Shown: positions 38,801 to 49,011 of the stretch, piece after piece
Layout of the letters: every line of letters starts with the position of its first letter
Numbering within the stretch: position 1 is the first letter of the stretch
Source: Aquisphaera giovannonii
GTDB lineage: Bacteria > Planctomycetota > Planctomycetia > Isosphaerales > Isosphaeraceae
DNA: 64,000 bases
Assembly (NCBI RefSeq): GCF_008087625.1
Contig: NZ_CP042997.1
Location: forward strand, 5,456,001-5,520,000
Reading direction: 5' to 3'
Notes under the pieces: model-generated
Databases searched by the model: none
The model's input: the letters and a program-made list of their open reading frames with translations, nothing else
What the model was told of the DNA's origin: nothing
Translations under genes and position numbers: made by a program

Positions 38801-38831
38801 GCCGGGCGCCCTCCGGGGGCCCGAACGCTGA
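35823..38831 (+). CDS. Exported LamG/beta-propeller glycosidase-like protein
   Basis: 1002 residues from ATG 35823, which gives an N-terminal signal (ATIAAIAVGLALATCEGRVA); the frame is open further upstream without one. A LamG-like jelly-roll spans about 75-325. A GH32/GH43-like propeller starts near 340 (CFPIFHDGTFRLFYLI, NGTGNTVLHDGKFWMFYPTP, GGDCEVFNDPD). It is interrupted by a second LamG-like domain (about 500-645, with EWVQLAASYRGRTVTLHRNG and AHFRGAIADARVYDVALS). The propeller resumes near 710 (SDDCERWTELPEPFLVTD, RWNDWYYFMGG). A beta-sandwich closes the protein (850-1000). It probably binds or cleaves an extracellular glycan; catalytic residues cannot be assigned safely. Confidence 0.8.
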   Translation: MTSHHPRPATIAAIAVGLALATCEGRVAASDGGTAPAAAAFRDAAATWHLRAAAEPGQRHPLVAHGEAELGVPLEGDDRAASLARGGDGYAARFGRGGYLEVAGPAFDPPGAEFTLLVRLRDDAGAWDAPLFGSYGGDAAAGIYLRGVDGATLPFRDLNYAGGPVSTPAAWMFGWPEGPRAIEGSRGVVELLWGGKFGEFSPARAGMLPKGLLGGQPPPLAADARDRVQRVFFPMEPTGPKAWHDLIVRGTGARLELWIDGVLVDLEFPLGTTRPAAAPRLVGAAALPDGKVLAGFRGLIDHAALWHRPLSDAEILGLSGGEAVARERELAILGPMPEQLQYYRVRGHDSKAGDCFPIFHDGTFRLFYLILRRNMHSKWDGGHGGLEIHQASTRNLVHWQHHPAAVPVTEQWEAWNGTGNTVLHDGKFWMFYPTPDYEGSKGGIQLATSIDGVHFSKHPKHPYLPGGDCEVFNDPDPGKRTVHLLKAGPASGRGLPELKDRTLVAWASPADLEQVGAGVLTVEGAGDQAGQFDSIVLGELAPRRWMAGSNGFLRTQKGQHASPEEAARPGEWVQLAASYRGRTVTLHRNGALYAQYEIDAPLTLKAGAKVVLGLRHLDRRGDPAAHFRGAIADARVYDVALSGDQIAALRPHEPGPVRPVAWLDFRDGAGADRAGTLPPGELEGSARVRDGALVLDGSRGALVAGGRKVALAHWVSDDCERWTELPEPFLVTDESVVPQMCPHWFRWNDWYYFMGGVEGVFRSRAPYGPWARQIPGRLDNLAVPKTGAFAVNRRILAGFLNDDGWGGNLVLRELVQGEDGSLGTRFVPEMIPASGPPLARPDDEAAMILRSEGGKPNHLFKNLPNDARMTLTLSPQGATRYGVRVRTSDGKSDGTELSLDPAAGRVAYSASTHSASRGPLPGGPSLEAVRGLDRPIRLDIVCRHDIVDVEIDGRHTLVNRYWNPKGDGLAVWAEGGALAVRDVTIRPLLEHVPPGALRGPER

Positions 38832-39247
38832 AACGCCGGCCGCCGTGAGCCGGCCCGGGGCGGCCGGTGCCCGTCCCTGCGCCGCGGGATGAGCCCGCAT
38901 ACCTGGTACGGCGCCGACGCCAGGGGCTCGCCCCGGGAGGTTTCTCCCGAATTCTTGACCCTCCGGACTCGCCGTTTTCAGTTGGTTCTATGGGGGCGAG
39001 GCCGGGGACATCGTCTCCGCCCCCGGCCAAGGCCGCGGGCGCGGGGGCTCCGCCCTTCCCTCGTCACGGACCGCATGGAGGCCGGGACGAGGCCGCGAAT
39101 CGTCCCGCCGAGGGGCCCCGGACGGCCCCTCCGGTTATCCCGTGATGAAATAATCCTATTTAAGAACGCACCTTGAACGATTCGGTCGGGCGTGGTAGAA
39201 ACCCGCCGGGTCGTCCTCCGAACGAATGACTTAACCAGAGGAGAGGT
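38832..39247. other. Intergenic region upstream of the PEP-CTERM gene
   Basis: 416 bases without a convincing gene. The last 110 bases are AT-richer (GAAATAATCCTATTTAAG near 39147) and contain the promoter candidate described separately and a GAGGAGAGG ribosome site. Confidence 0.5.
39173..39201 (+). promoter_or_regulatory. Candidate sigma-70 promoter of the PEP-CTERM gene
   Basis: TTGAAC (39173-39178), a 17-base spacer and TAGAAA (39196-39201), 46 bases before the ATG at 39248. Confidence 0.4.
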
Positions 39248-39910
39248 ATGAAGCAGCATCTGCTTGCCGTCGCCGTCGTCGTCGGCCTGGTCGCAACCGG
39301 ATCCGCGTCCCGGGCCGGCACGTGGGATTTCCGGTTCAGCGGCGCGGGCATCAGCGGCTCCGGCCAACTGACGTACGGGCCGGACACGGTGCTCGGGGAT
39401 CCGGTCGGCGCCTTCGCGATCACGGGCATGACCGGGCTCTTCTCGGACTCCACCCTCGGGCTCACCGACGTGGCCATCACGGGCGTGGTGCCGATCGCCC
39501 CGCTGGCGGTCCCCAAGGATGCCCCCTTCCCCGCCAGCTTCAGCACGTACCCCGCGCCGAACCCGACCCATCCCGGCGAGGGGATCTCCTACACCAACCT
39601 GTTCTACCCCGGGGGCTCGCCGATCGCGTGCCCGGACTACCCGGGCGCCGGGGGGTACCTGGACGTCTTCGGGGTGATGTTCACGCTCAGCAACGGCTAC
39701 ATCGTGGACCTGTGGAGCAACGGGACCTGGCCGGGCGGGCCCCCGCTCAGCTACGGCGCCGCGGTCATCGACCCGACGAACACGGTCGCCCGGTACCAGA
39801 ACGATGGCCTCATGCTCACGGCGGTGCCCGAGCCGGGCTCCCTGCTGATGCTCGGCACCGGCCTGGTCGGCGTCCTGTCGCTGGGGCGACGGATCCGCCG
39901 CGTCGCCTGA
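39248..39910 (+). CDS. PEP-CTERM sorted exported protein
   Basis: 220 residues. Signal peptide KQHLLAVAVVVGLVATGSAS, a beta-rich body with no known domain (WDFRFSGAGISGSGQLTYG), and a C-terminal PEP-CTERM signal: VPEPGSLLMLGTGL, a hydrophobic stretch and a basic RRIRRVA end. Such proteins are cut by an exosortase and are linked to extracellular matrix formation; no exosortase gene is in the window. Strong ribosome site GAGGAGAGG. Similar exported proteins with this tail are numerous in planctomycetes. Confidence 0.88.
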   Translation: MKQHLLAVAVVVGLVATGSASRAGTWDFRFSGAGISGSGQLTYGPDTVLGDPVGAFAITGMTGLFSDSTLGLTDVAITGVVPIAPLAVPKDAPFPASFSTYPAPNPTHPGEGISYTNLFYPGGSPIACPDYPGAGGYLDVFGVMFTLSNGYIVDLWSNGTWPGGPPLSYGAAVIDPTNTVARYQNDGLMLTAVPEPGSLLMLGTGLVGVLSLGRRIRRVA

Positions 39911-40065
39911 CGGCCGCGGCCGCCCCGGCCGCGATCGGGCCCCGCTCGAGCATGGCCCCGGCCCTCCGGGCCGGCTAACATCCCGGAGGGGCTCGGCATG
40001 GCCGGGCGGCCTCCGGGGATGCCGGCCCGGCTCGATGCGCCGGGACACAACGAAGGGCCCGACCG

Positions 40066-40455
40066 ATGACGCCCAGCCCGCCCGAGGTCTCCCCGAGGAC
40101 GCGTCGGCTGCTCCTCGCGGGGGCCTGGGCGGCGGCCTTCCTCGCCCGCGCCGTCGTCTCCCCGGTCCTGGGAGGTTCGCCCCCCAGTCGGGACTCCGTC
40201 CTGATCTGCGTCCTGTTCTCGTGGCTGTTCCCGGCGGGCCTGATCGCCTGGTTCGACGCCGGCAGCCCCGACAGGCCCGGGAACATCCCCTGGATCATCC
40301 TGATCTGGCTGGCCTACCTGGCCCACGGCGTCCTCGCCGTGAAGTCTCGTTCTCGCGTGCGATTCTTCGGCCTCCTCGCGATCCTGGCCATCGTCCTGAC
40401 CTTCAACGTGATCGGCTGCGAACGGATCGAGATCAAGGGCCGTGCCTTCGGTTAG
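40066..40455 (+). CDS. Small membrane protein, hypothetical
   Basis: 129 residues with four predicted transmembrane helices: LLLAGAWAAAFLARAVV, SVLICVLFSWLFPAGLIAWF, IPWIILIWLAYLAHGVL and FFGLLAILAIVLTFNVIG. Short charged loops and an N-terminal Pro/Ser tail. No known family. The helical pattern resembles DUF-type small inner-membrane proteins of planctomycetes. Start ATG at 40066; the frame is the only one with membrane-protein hydrophobicity in this stretch. Confidence 0.7.
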   Translation: MTPSPPEVSPRTRRLLLAGAWAAAFLARAVVSPVLGGSPPSRDSVLICVLFSWLFPAGLIAWFDAGSPDRPGNIPWIILIWLAYLAHGVLAVKSRSRVRFFGLLAILAIVLTFNVIGCERIEIKGRAFG

Positions 40456-40540
40456 GCGACGAGGCGGTGCCCGGATGACGGCCGGCCCCGGCCATGTCTC
40501 GCGATCTCGTCCACGAAACGGGTCGGACGCGCCGGACCAT

Positions 40541-40987
40541 TCATTCCCCGGGCGCCGAGGGGATCCCCGTGGATCCGCCGTCTTCGTCAAGGCGCGACGG
40601 CCAGGCCGCCGCCGGCACGAACCGTTCGATCGCGTACAGGGCGGCGATCAGGGCCCCGAGGAGCCCCGCAAGACACAGGAGCGGCCGGGTGCTCCACTCG
40701 CCGGTCGCCGCGCCCGCCGCCGAGGCGAGGATGCCGAGGAAACACGCCCCGATCGCCAGCCTCAGGATCAGGCCGATCGCGACGGCACGCTCCCCCGGTG
40801 GGACGCGGATCCAGGCCCGGTACGAGAGCGACAGCACGATGACCGCCAGTCCGAGGCCACTGGTCACGGCAAGCCGGGAGTAGCCGTGCCGCCCCGCGGC
40901 GAGGCCGATCTGCCTGATGCCCTCGATGAGCGGGAAGACCAGGACGGCGTGCAGCACACCTCCCGCGAGCTCTTTCGATCGGCTCAT
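40541..40987 (-). CDS. Small membrane protein, hypothetical
   Basis: 148 residues from the ATG at 40987 (MSRSKELAGG); a longer frame adds 16 residues without hydrophobic character. Four helices are visible: GVLHAVLVFPLIEGI, LAVTSGLGLAVIVLSLSY, VAIGLILRLAIGACFLGIL and LLCLAGLLGALIAALYAI. Tail is acidic. Not recognised. Convergent with the gene ending at 40455. Confidence 0.65.
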   Translation of the reverse strand: MSRSKELAGGVLHAVLVFPLIEGIRQIGLAAGRHGYSRLAVTSGLGLAVIVLSLSYRAWIRVPPGERAVAIGLILRLAIGACFLGILASAAGAATGEWSTRPLLCLAGLLGALIAALYAIERFVPAAAWPSRLDEDGGSTGIPSAPGE

Positions 40988-41136
40988 CCCGCCCTCGATA
41001 CAGGACACCCCTGGCGTCGGGCCATGCACCCGCAAGTGTTTTGTGATTGTCGCTCGGGCGGATTGCGGGCGTCAATCCGCGAGGACCGTCGGGGGGGACT
41101 TCGGACGGCCGACACGCCGGGGCCTCGACCCGCCGG

Positions 41137-41619
41137 CTACCAGCCCCCTCGGGCGAGCCGTTGCTTGATCCCGGCACGCCACCGATAATCCGCCGCGGAC
41201 CGCCCGAGGGCGGCCGCCCGGGCGCGCAAGGAGGCCGCCTCCGCGGCCCAGCGTGGCGAGTCCGCATCGCCGGCCGCCGCCTTCGACTCGGCCTCCCGGG
41301 CCGCGACGAGCGCGGCGGCCTGCTGGAACTCCTGGTACAGGGCCAGCTCCTCGTGCGTGTAGAACTGGCCCCGGTCGTCGGCGACGCGACGGTGCCAGGC
41401 GTGGACGCCCCAGGCCGCGGCGAACGCCGCGACGGCGACCAGCACGAGCAGGCCCCGGAGCCGCCACCGGGCGAGGCGACGGAGCCGCGGCCCGAGCGGC
41501 CGGCCGAGCGGCTCGACGCAAAGGGGGCACGCGGCGACGGGCGAGCCCTCGAGCGGCGATCCGCATCGGTGGCACGACGGGCGGAACGAGGGCGACGGCA
41601 GGTTGAGTGACTGTCCCAC
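41137..41619 (-). CDS. Zinc-ribbon membrane protein, hypothetical
   Basis: About 160 residues from a GTG at 41619; the frame is open to 41718 but that start lies inside a palindromic repeat, so I reject it. The protein begins with a zinc ribbon (CHRCGSPLEGSPVAACPLC), then a transmembrane helix (GLLVLVAVAAFAAAWGVHA), and then a helical Glu/Ala-rich tail of about 80 residues. Cytoplasmic ribbon, single anchor. This architecture is common in uncharacterised planctomycete proteins; no function can be given. Confidence 0.6.
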   Translation of the reverse strand: MGQSLNLPSPSFRPSCHRCGSPLEGSPVAACPLCVEPLGRPLGPRLRRLARWRLRGLLVLVAVAAFAAAWGVHAWHRRVADDRGQFYTHEELALYQEFQQAAALVAAREAESKAAAGDADSPRWAAEAASLRARAAALGRSAADYRWRAGIKQRLARGGW

Positions 41620-41702
41620 AAGTCCTGTACCCCAGGCAGCGTCTCGTCGCGACCTGCCTCCGGCAAGAGGAAGGTCCGGATCCGCTTCCCTATTAGGAAG
41701 GC

Positions 41703-41882
41703 CATGCTTTACCCACAAGTCGGAAGTTCTTTCCGGCCAGGCCCTTGCGGGGCCGCATCGGAGTAGGGTGGGTCAGCCGACGGAGTCGGCGCAACCCACC
41801 GAAATGCGGTGGGTTGCGCCTCGCAAGCTCGGCTGACCCACCCTACCCAGGAGCCCGCACGTTCGACTTGTGGGTGAAGCAT
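41703..41882. repeat. Nested palindromic MITE-like element (family F)
   Basis: Three nested inverted repeats: outer 19-bp arms at 41703-41721 and 41864-41882 (18 of 19 match), middle 18-bp arms (41763-41780 and 41829-41846, perfect), and inner 13-bp arms (41788-41800 and 41808-41820, perfect). No coding capacity. Confidence 0.8.
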
Positions 41883-41887
41883 AGCTT

Positions 41888-41982
41888 GAGAAGGGGGGAT
41901 ACAGGGGGGGAGAGATTTCGATCGCCTCGGCATGGATCAAGACGCCCCCTCTGGCTCCCCCTTCGTCAGGGGGAGAACCGGG
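41888..41982 (+). repeat. Mosaic hairpin repeat, family B, copy 2
   Basis: AAGGGGGGATACAGGGGG, then TTTCGATCGCCTCGGC, then CTCCCCCTTCGTCAGGGGGA and GAACCGG. Same order as the copies at 57741 and, inverted, 29107. It follows six bases after the nested palindrome. The remaining ~240 bases to the next gene hold nothing recognisable. Confidence 0.75.
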
Positions 41983-42220
41983 ATCGGCTCGCCTTCTTGA
42001 GGGGGATTGCAGGAAGCGTTGCTTATGAGACAGACCCTGAGATCCCTCCGATGGTCGTTCATCCGATACGCTCTCGGAGCGGATCGGGTCGATGGACCGG
42101 GCGATCAGGACGACGGGAGCCGGTACCGGGGATATCCTCGCGTCCGGCGCCTGCCCCGTGCCAGTGCTTCGCCACCGCCCGGGCGTCGTCCGCGGGACCT
42201 TGCCCCGTCCTCGGCCGCGG

Positions 42221-45200
42221 TCAGGGCTCGTCGAGGGTGAGGGTCCCGAGGTCGACCTCCTTCCCGGCCGGCTCGCGGCCCTCCGGCGGGACCTCGAAGT
42301 CGAACTGGCACGAGACGGGGACGCCCCGAGGGCCGCGCACGTCCCCGATGCCCGAGAAGGAGGCGTGAAGCCGATAGCGTCCCGGCGGCAGGTCGTCGAT
42401 GCGGAACCGACCGTCCGGGCCGGCCGTCGCGCGGAAGTTGGGGGCGAGGCGTTCCTCCCCGCCGATCAGGGGGGCCCCCCGGATCCAGGCGTAGTCCCAG
42501 GGGGGCTCGCGTCGGATGCCCTCGGCCAGCCGCAGCCGCCCCACGACGGCCCGGCCGGCCCCGCCGAGGTCCAGCCGCGTCGTCCGGCCGGCCGGGAAGT
42601 CCGCCTCGACGTGGACGCCGGAGGAGGCCCCCTCGGCCCCGAGGGCGACCGGCGGCTCGACATGCCGGCCGATCGTCCAGCGCCCCGGGAACACGCGCTC
42701 GAAGAGGAACCGGCCGTCGGGGCCGGTCGTGGCCTCGGACTGCCGCATGGCGAGGAGCATCCGGTTGCCGTCGCGGAGGGGTGGGATCTCGACGGAGAGC
42801 CTCGCGTTCGCGACGGGCTTCGACCCCACGCGGAACGTCCCCTCCACGCGTGACCACGGCTCGAGGCGGATGAGTCGGACGCGGTCCCATCCCTGCTCTT
42901 TCGCCGGATCGACCCAGGCCTGGCCCGTGGGGTGGACGATCGCGAGTCGGAAGTTCTCTTTCGGCAGCGGCACGCGGAAGGTCCCGGCGGGGTCGGCGAT
43001 CACGGTCCGGAAGTAGGCCGTTGACGGGTCCTCGAAGTCTCCATTTTTGAACCAGATCCCCGCAGCCCCCTTCAGGGTCGCGACGCGTGCCCCGGCCGCC
43101 GGCCGATTATCCGGCGTTATGACGCGGCCGATGATGCCATGCGCCTGCTTCAGCGCGAAATCCAGCGAGACGCTCCCCTCGTCGCTGCGGACCTCGCGAG
43201 ACTCCGCAACCTCGTAGCCGTCGGCCTCAACTCGAACGAGGTGGCGGATGTCGTCGCCCCTCCGGCCCGGCCGGTATTCGAAGTGGCCGGCGGTCCCCGT
43301 CGAGGCCTGCCACTCGGTCCAGTATATCCTCTTGCTGGCATCGAGGTAACTCCCGGGGACGACTCGGAACGCGCCGATCGGCCGACGGCTGTCCGCATCG
43401 ATCACCCGCCCGGTGACGATCAAAGGTGGCGGGAGTCGCAGTTCCTGGAGTTCGTCTCGGGGCGCGACCTTGAGCTTCGTCCGCTGCATCTCCCCTGGCG
43501 GGGCGATCTCGAAGGTGATCTCGTCGCGCGGGGCCCCGCCCCATTCCCAGCGGCCCTCGGCGTCGGTGTGCCTGATCACGCCGCCGAAGTCCTGGGGTTC
43601 AATCCGGTTGCGCACCCAAATCCGGTCGATGACGGCGTTCGAGACCGGCTTGCCCGTGTGATCGACCACCCGAACCCGGAGCGGCCGGGCCGGCTGCAGG
43701 GTCAGATCGACCGGGGCATAAGGTCCTGGCCCGACGGGCACGGTCCTGGAGCCCATGGCCCGACCCGGCGCCGTGGCCATGAGCTCCGGCGTACCCGGGG
43801 GGCAGCCTTCCGCGCGGAAAGTCCCATCCGGCCCGGTCGTAACTTCCTTCATGCTCACGCCTGCCGAGCCAACCACGCGGACGCGGGCACCGGCGATCGG
43901 CTTGCCCGCCTCATCCCGGACCGTGCCCGCGAGAACCTGGCCTCGACGGAGGGTCAGCCTGTTCGCGGGCCCGAGGTCTCCGCCCACTGGTATATCGGGT
44001 GATATTTGCACATTACCTTCTATTAGGAACCCCGAATGCAGCACGCCCGTCGATACATGCTCAGCCGACTCAGGAACGCGGTCGTACCGCCAGCGCCCCG
44101 CGCGGTCGGTCGTCGCGAAGGCCCGCGCGCTGTGGTGGCCCGGGCTCCTGGGCTGGATACGAGACGGGATGTCCAGCAACACCCGGGCGCCCTCGACCGG
44201 CTTGCCGTCCGGGTCCGCGACGATACCATTGACAACCTGGGCCTTCTCGAGTTGGATCCTCAGGGGGTTCGGCATCTCCTGGCCGGGGAGCCTGCTCAAC
44301 CAGTCGGCGTTGTACAAACCGTATCCGGGGATCGAGACGGTCACGTCCAGGTCGTTGCCGTTCGCCGGGAGCCGCACAGCCAGCCGCCCCTCCACGTCCG
44401 CGTCCACGACCGCCGCATCCCCGTCCCGCCTCGCGAACGAGCCCCGGCGGACATCGTCGGCGTTCAGGACGGGATAGGTCCGGAGGCTGACGGGCGCGTT
44501 GGGGATCGCCCGTCCGTCCGGCCCGACGACCTGGATCTCCACGTCGCGCGTCTCCCCGTCGGGTCGTGTCGCGAGCGCTTCCCGGTCCGGGCGAGGAGCA
44601 CGCCCGACGGCCGCGATCCCGGCGGCGGAGAGGGCGGCCGCGATCAGCAGGAAGGCGGCGAGGACGGCCGATCGCGTGAAGACCTGCCTGCGCAGGAACG
44701 CAGCGGCGAGCCTCGCCGCGGCCGAGGGCGAGACGGCCCGGGCTACGCTCTCGACGGCGAGGTCTCGCGCCATCGCCGCCGCGGTCGCGGCCCGCAGCGA
44801 GGGGGAGACGGCGGCCTCGGCCGTCGATGCGGGCCATCCTGAGACGGTGGCGGCGACCGCTGCCGGGAGCAGGCCGCGGCGGGCCAGCCGGCCGCGGAGC
44901 TTCGCTCGGGCGCGGTCGAGCCGGCCGCGGAGGGCGCCGGCCGTCCAGCGGAGGCGACGGGCAGCGTCCTCCTGGGGCAGCCCTTCCAGGTCGCAGAGGA
45001 TGACGGCCTGGCGATACTTCTCGGGGAGCCGGCCGATCTCCTCGTCGAGGATCTCCCACAGCTCGACGCGCTCGGCGGGCCGCTCCGGCGGCAGGGCGGC
45101 CGCCTCCAGCCTCGCCGCGAGCGGCTCCCGCGCCCGCCGACGGAGCGCGTCGGTCCTGGCCCGCGAGGCGACCCTCCGGGCCACGCCGTGCAGCCAGGGG

Positions 45201-45496
45201 CCGAGCGAGCAGGCCCCTTCGAGCGCCCGGCGGCGGCGGATGAGCACCAGGAACGTCGCCTGGAAGGCGTCGTCCGCGTCGGCCTCGTTCAACGGCCCGA
45301 GGATCCGCCGGCAGACGCCCAGGACCATCGGCCCGTGCCGCTCGACGATCGCGGCGAACGCCGCCTCCTGCCCCTCCTCCGCGAACCGTCGGACCAGCTC
45401 CGCCTCCGGGAGCCCGGCGACCGTGCCGTCGCGGAAGACGCGATCCACCCCGCGGACCAGGCTCCTCGAGCCGTCATCCTCGATCGTTGCGCCCAT
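42221..45496 (-). CDS. Sigma-70 family (ECF) factor fused to a membrane anchor and carboxypeptidase-regulatory-like domains
   Basis: 1091 residues from the ATG at 45496. Region 2 spans about 45-115 (VERHGPMVLGVCRRILG, DADDAFQATFLVLIRR, WLHGVARRVASRARTDALRR). Region 4 spans about 147-200 (LPEKYRQAVILCDLEGLPQE and DAARRLRWTAGALRGRLDRA). A linker leads to one transmembrane helix (about 275-297, AVLAAFLLIAAALSAAGIAA). The remaining 790 residues form repeated beta-sandwich domains: VQVVGPDGRAIPNAPVSLR-like starts, PDGKPVEGARVLLDIPS, DEAGKPIAGARVRVVGS and TPDNRPAAGARVATL. Such sigma fusions are known in planctomycetes. The likely mechanism is outside sensing with release or activation of the sigma part, which is inference. 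Confidence 0.85.
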   Translation of the reverse strand: MGATIEDDGSRSLVRGVDRVFRDGTVAGLPEAELVRRFAEEGQEAAFAAIVERHGPMVLGVCRRILGPLNEADADDAFQATFLVLIRRRRALEGACSLGPWLHGVARRVASRARTDALRRRAREPLAARLEAAALPPERPAERVELWEILDEEIGRLPEKYRQAVILCDLEGLPQEDAARRLRWTAGALRGRLDRARAKLRGRLARRGLLPAAVAATVSGWPASTAEAAVSPSLRAATAAAMARDLAVESVARAVSPSAAARLAAAFLRRQVFTRSAVLAAFLLIAAALSAAGIAAVGRAPRPDREALATRPDGETRDVEIQVVGPDGRAIPNAPVSLRTYPVLNADDVRRGSFARRDGDAAVVDADVEGRLAVRLPANGNDLDVTVSIPGYGLYNADWLSRLPGQEMPNPLRIQLEKAQVVNGIVADPDGKPVEGARVLLDIPSRIQPRSPGHHSARAFATTDRAGRWRYDRVPESAEHVSTGVLHSGFLIEGNVQISPDIPVGGDLGPANRLTLRRGQVLAGTVRDEAGKPIAGARVRVVGSAGVSMKEVTTGPDGTFRAEGCPPGTPELMATAPGRAMGSRTVPVGPGPYAPVDLTLQPARPLRVRVVDHTGKPVSNAVIDRIWVRNRIEPQDFGGVIRHTDAEGRWEWGGAPRDEITFEIAPPGEMQRTKLKVAPRDELQELRLPPPLIVTGRVIDADSRRPIGAFRVVPGSYLDASKRIYWTEWQASTGTAGHFEYRPGRRGDDIRHLVRVEADGYEVAESREVRSDEGSVSLDFALKQAHGIIGRVITPDNRPAAGARVATLKGAAGIWFKNGDFEDPSTAYFRTVIADPAGTFRVPLPKENFRLAIVHPTGQAWVDPAKEQGWDRVRLIRLEPWSRVEGTFRVGSKPVANARLSVEIPPLRDGNRMLLAMRQSEATTGPDGRFLFERVFPGRWTIGRHVEPPVALGAEGASSGVHVEADFPAGRTTRLDLGGAGRAVVGRLRLAEGIRREPPWDYAWIRGAPLIGGEERLAPNFRATAGPDGRFRIDDLPPGRYRLHASFSGIGDVRGPRGVPVSCQFDFEVPPEGREPAGKEVDLGTLTLDEP

Positions 45497-45985
45497 CGCC
45501 TCATCCTCATCAGGCCCGCGGATCCGGCCGCCTTGCATCCCTTCTTTGCCGCGACGAGCCGACGCCGCACGGTTTTCCCCGGAATCGGCGGAAATTGGCG
45601 GCGTGGCGCGGGCGGGTGGCGACGGCGGGGCGAGCCTCCTCGGGTTCACGCGCTCTTTCCGGGATGAGGCCTGTTGATCCGGATCAGGATGCGGGTGCCG
45701 GGCTGTCCGCGGGACACGGCCGCGTCGATCCGCCGGGCCATGGCTTCGGCATGGTCGATCGAAACGGAGCGAGCGGACGGGCGAATCATCCGACCCATCT
45801 TACCGCGGCCGTGCCACCATTCCTCTCCCTCGACCGCTTGCGGGAGAGGGGCGGGGTGAGGGGGGAACGGGGCTCGGATCGTGGGGGCCGGACGATCCGG
45901 AGCGAGATGCCTCGAAGACGAGAAGGGACTCCGGGAGGCCTGGGTCGGAAGACCCTCACCCTAGCCCTCTCCCGCCGAGCGGGAG
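45497..45985. repeat. Intergenic region ending in repeat family A, copy 1 (45822-45985)
   Basis: The first 325 bases hold no recognisable gene. From 45822 there is a ~165-bp element. Its left end has CTCTCCC and GCGGGAGAGGGGCGGGGTGA, its middle GATCCGGAGCGAGATG, and its right end AAGACCCTCACCCTAGCCCT followed by CTCCCGCCGAGCGGGAG. The IS110 copy 2 is inserted exactly in its right terminal hairpin. Confidence 0.75.
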
Positions 45986-46002
45986 AGCGACTGTGTTGGG
46001 AG

Positions 46003-48490
<2,488 letters not shown>

Positions 48491-49011
48491 GTGGAGGGCC
48501 CGGCTGGCCGGGCATCGTCTCGGATTCGTGGCTCGTCTCTTCCCCTTTCCGACGAACCCAGGTGACCACCCGCGTGAGCGGGTGGTTCGGACGGGCGAAG
48601 CCCCCAGCCTCCGGCGTCAGCCGGACCGGCATGCGGCGGGGCCTGTCCGTGAGGAGGAGCCGCCCGGCTCCGGATCCCACTGACGTGCGAGGCTGCAGGG
48701 CTCCGCCCCGGTGCGGGCCACGATCCGACGATCGCGGTCACACCCTCCGCCAGGCGGCCGGCGCGACGGGTGACCACCCGCGTGAGCGGGTGGTTCGGAC
48801 GGGCGAAGCCCCCAGCCTCGGGCGTGAGCCCGACAGCCATGCGGCAAGGACTGCGGGGTGGCAAGCGACGACCCCGCGCATCCGGATCGCACTCACGTGC
48901 GAGGCTGGAGGGCTGCGCCCCGTCCGAACCACGGGCTCACGCCCGTGGTCACTTTTGCATGCGGAGCCGCGCCGACGGTCAACCGGAGAGCCATGGTCCT
49001 CGGGCCTCTTC
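48491..49011. repeat. Intergenic region with tandem repeat family D (48561-48742 and 48769-48952)
   Basis: Two ~183-bp units, 208 bases apart. Each begins with a hairpin (CCACCCGC-GTGA-GCGGGTGG), followed by TTCGGACGGGCGAAGCCCCC and AGCCTC, a variable hairpin (GGCGTGAGCCCGAC-type), then GTGCGAGGCTGGAGGGCTGC with GCCCCG. Each ends near GGTCAC. The second unit ends with CACGGGC-TCAC-GCCCGTG. No coding sequence. Confidence 0.75.

Noticed and set aside
41620-41718. Upstream start for the zinc-ribbon membrane protein
   Set aside because: This ATG and the following residues lie partly within the outer arm of the nested palindrome, and the residues between it and the zinc ribbon look non-coding.
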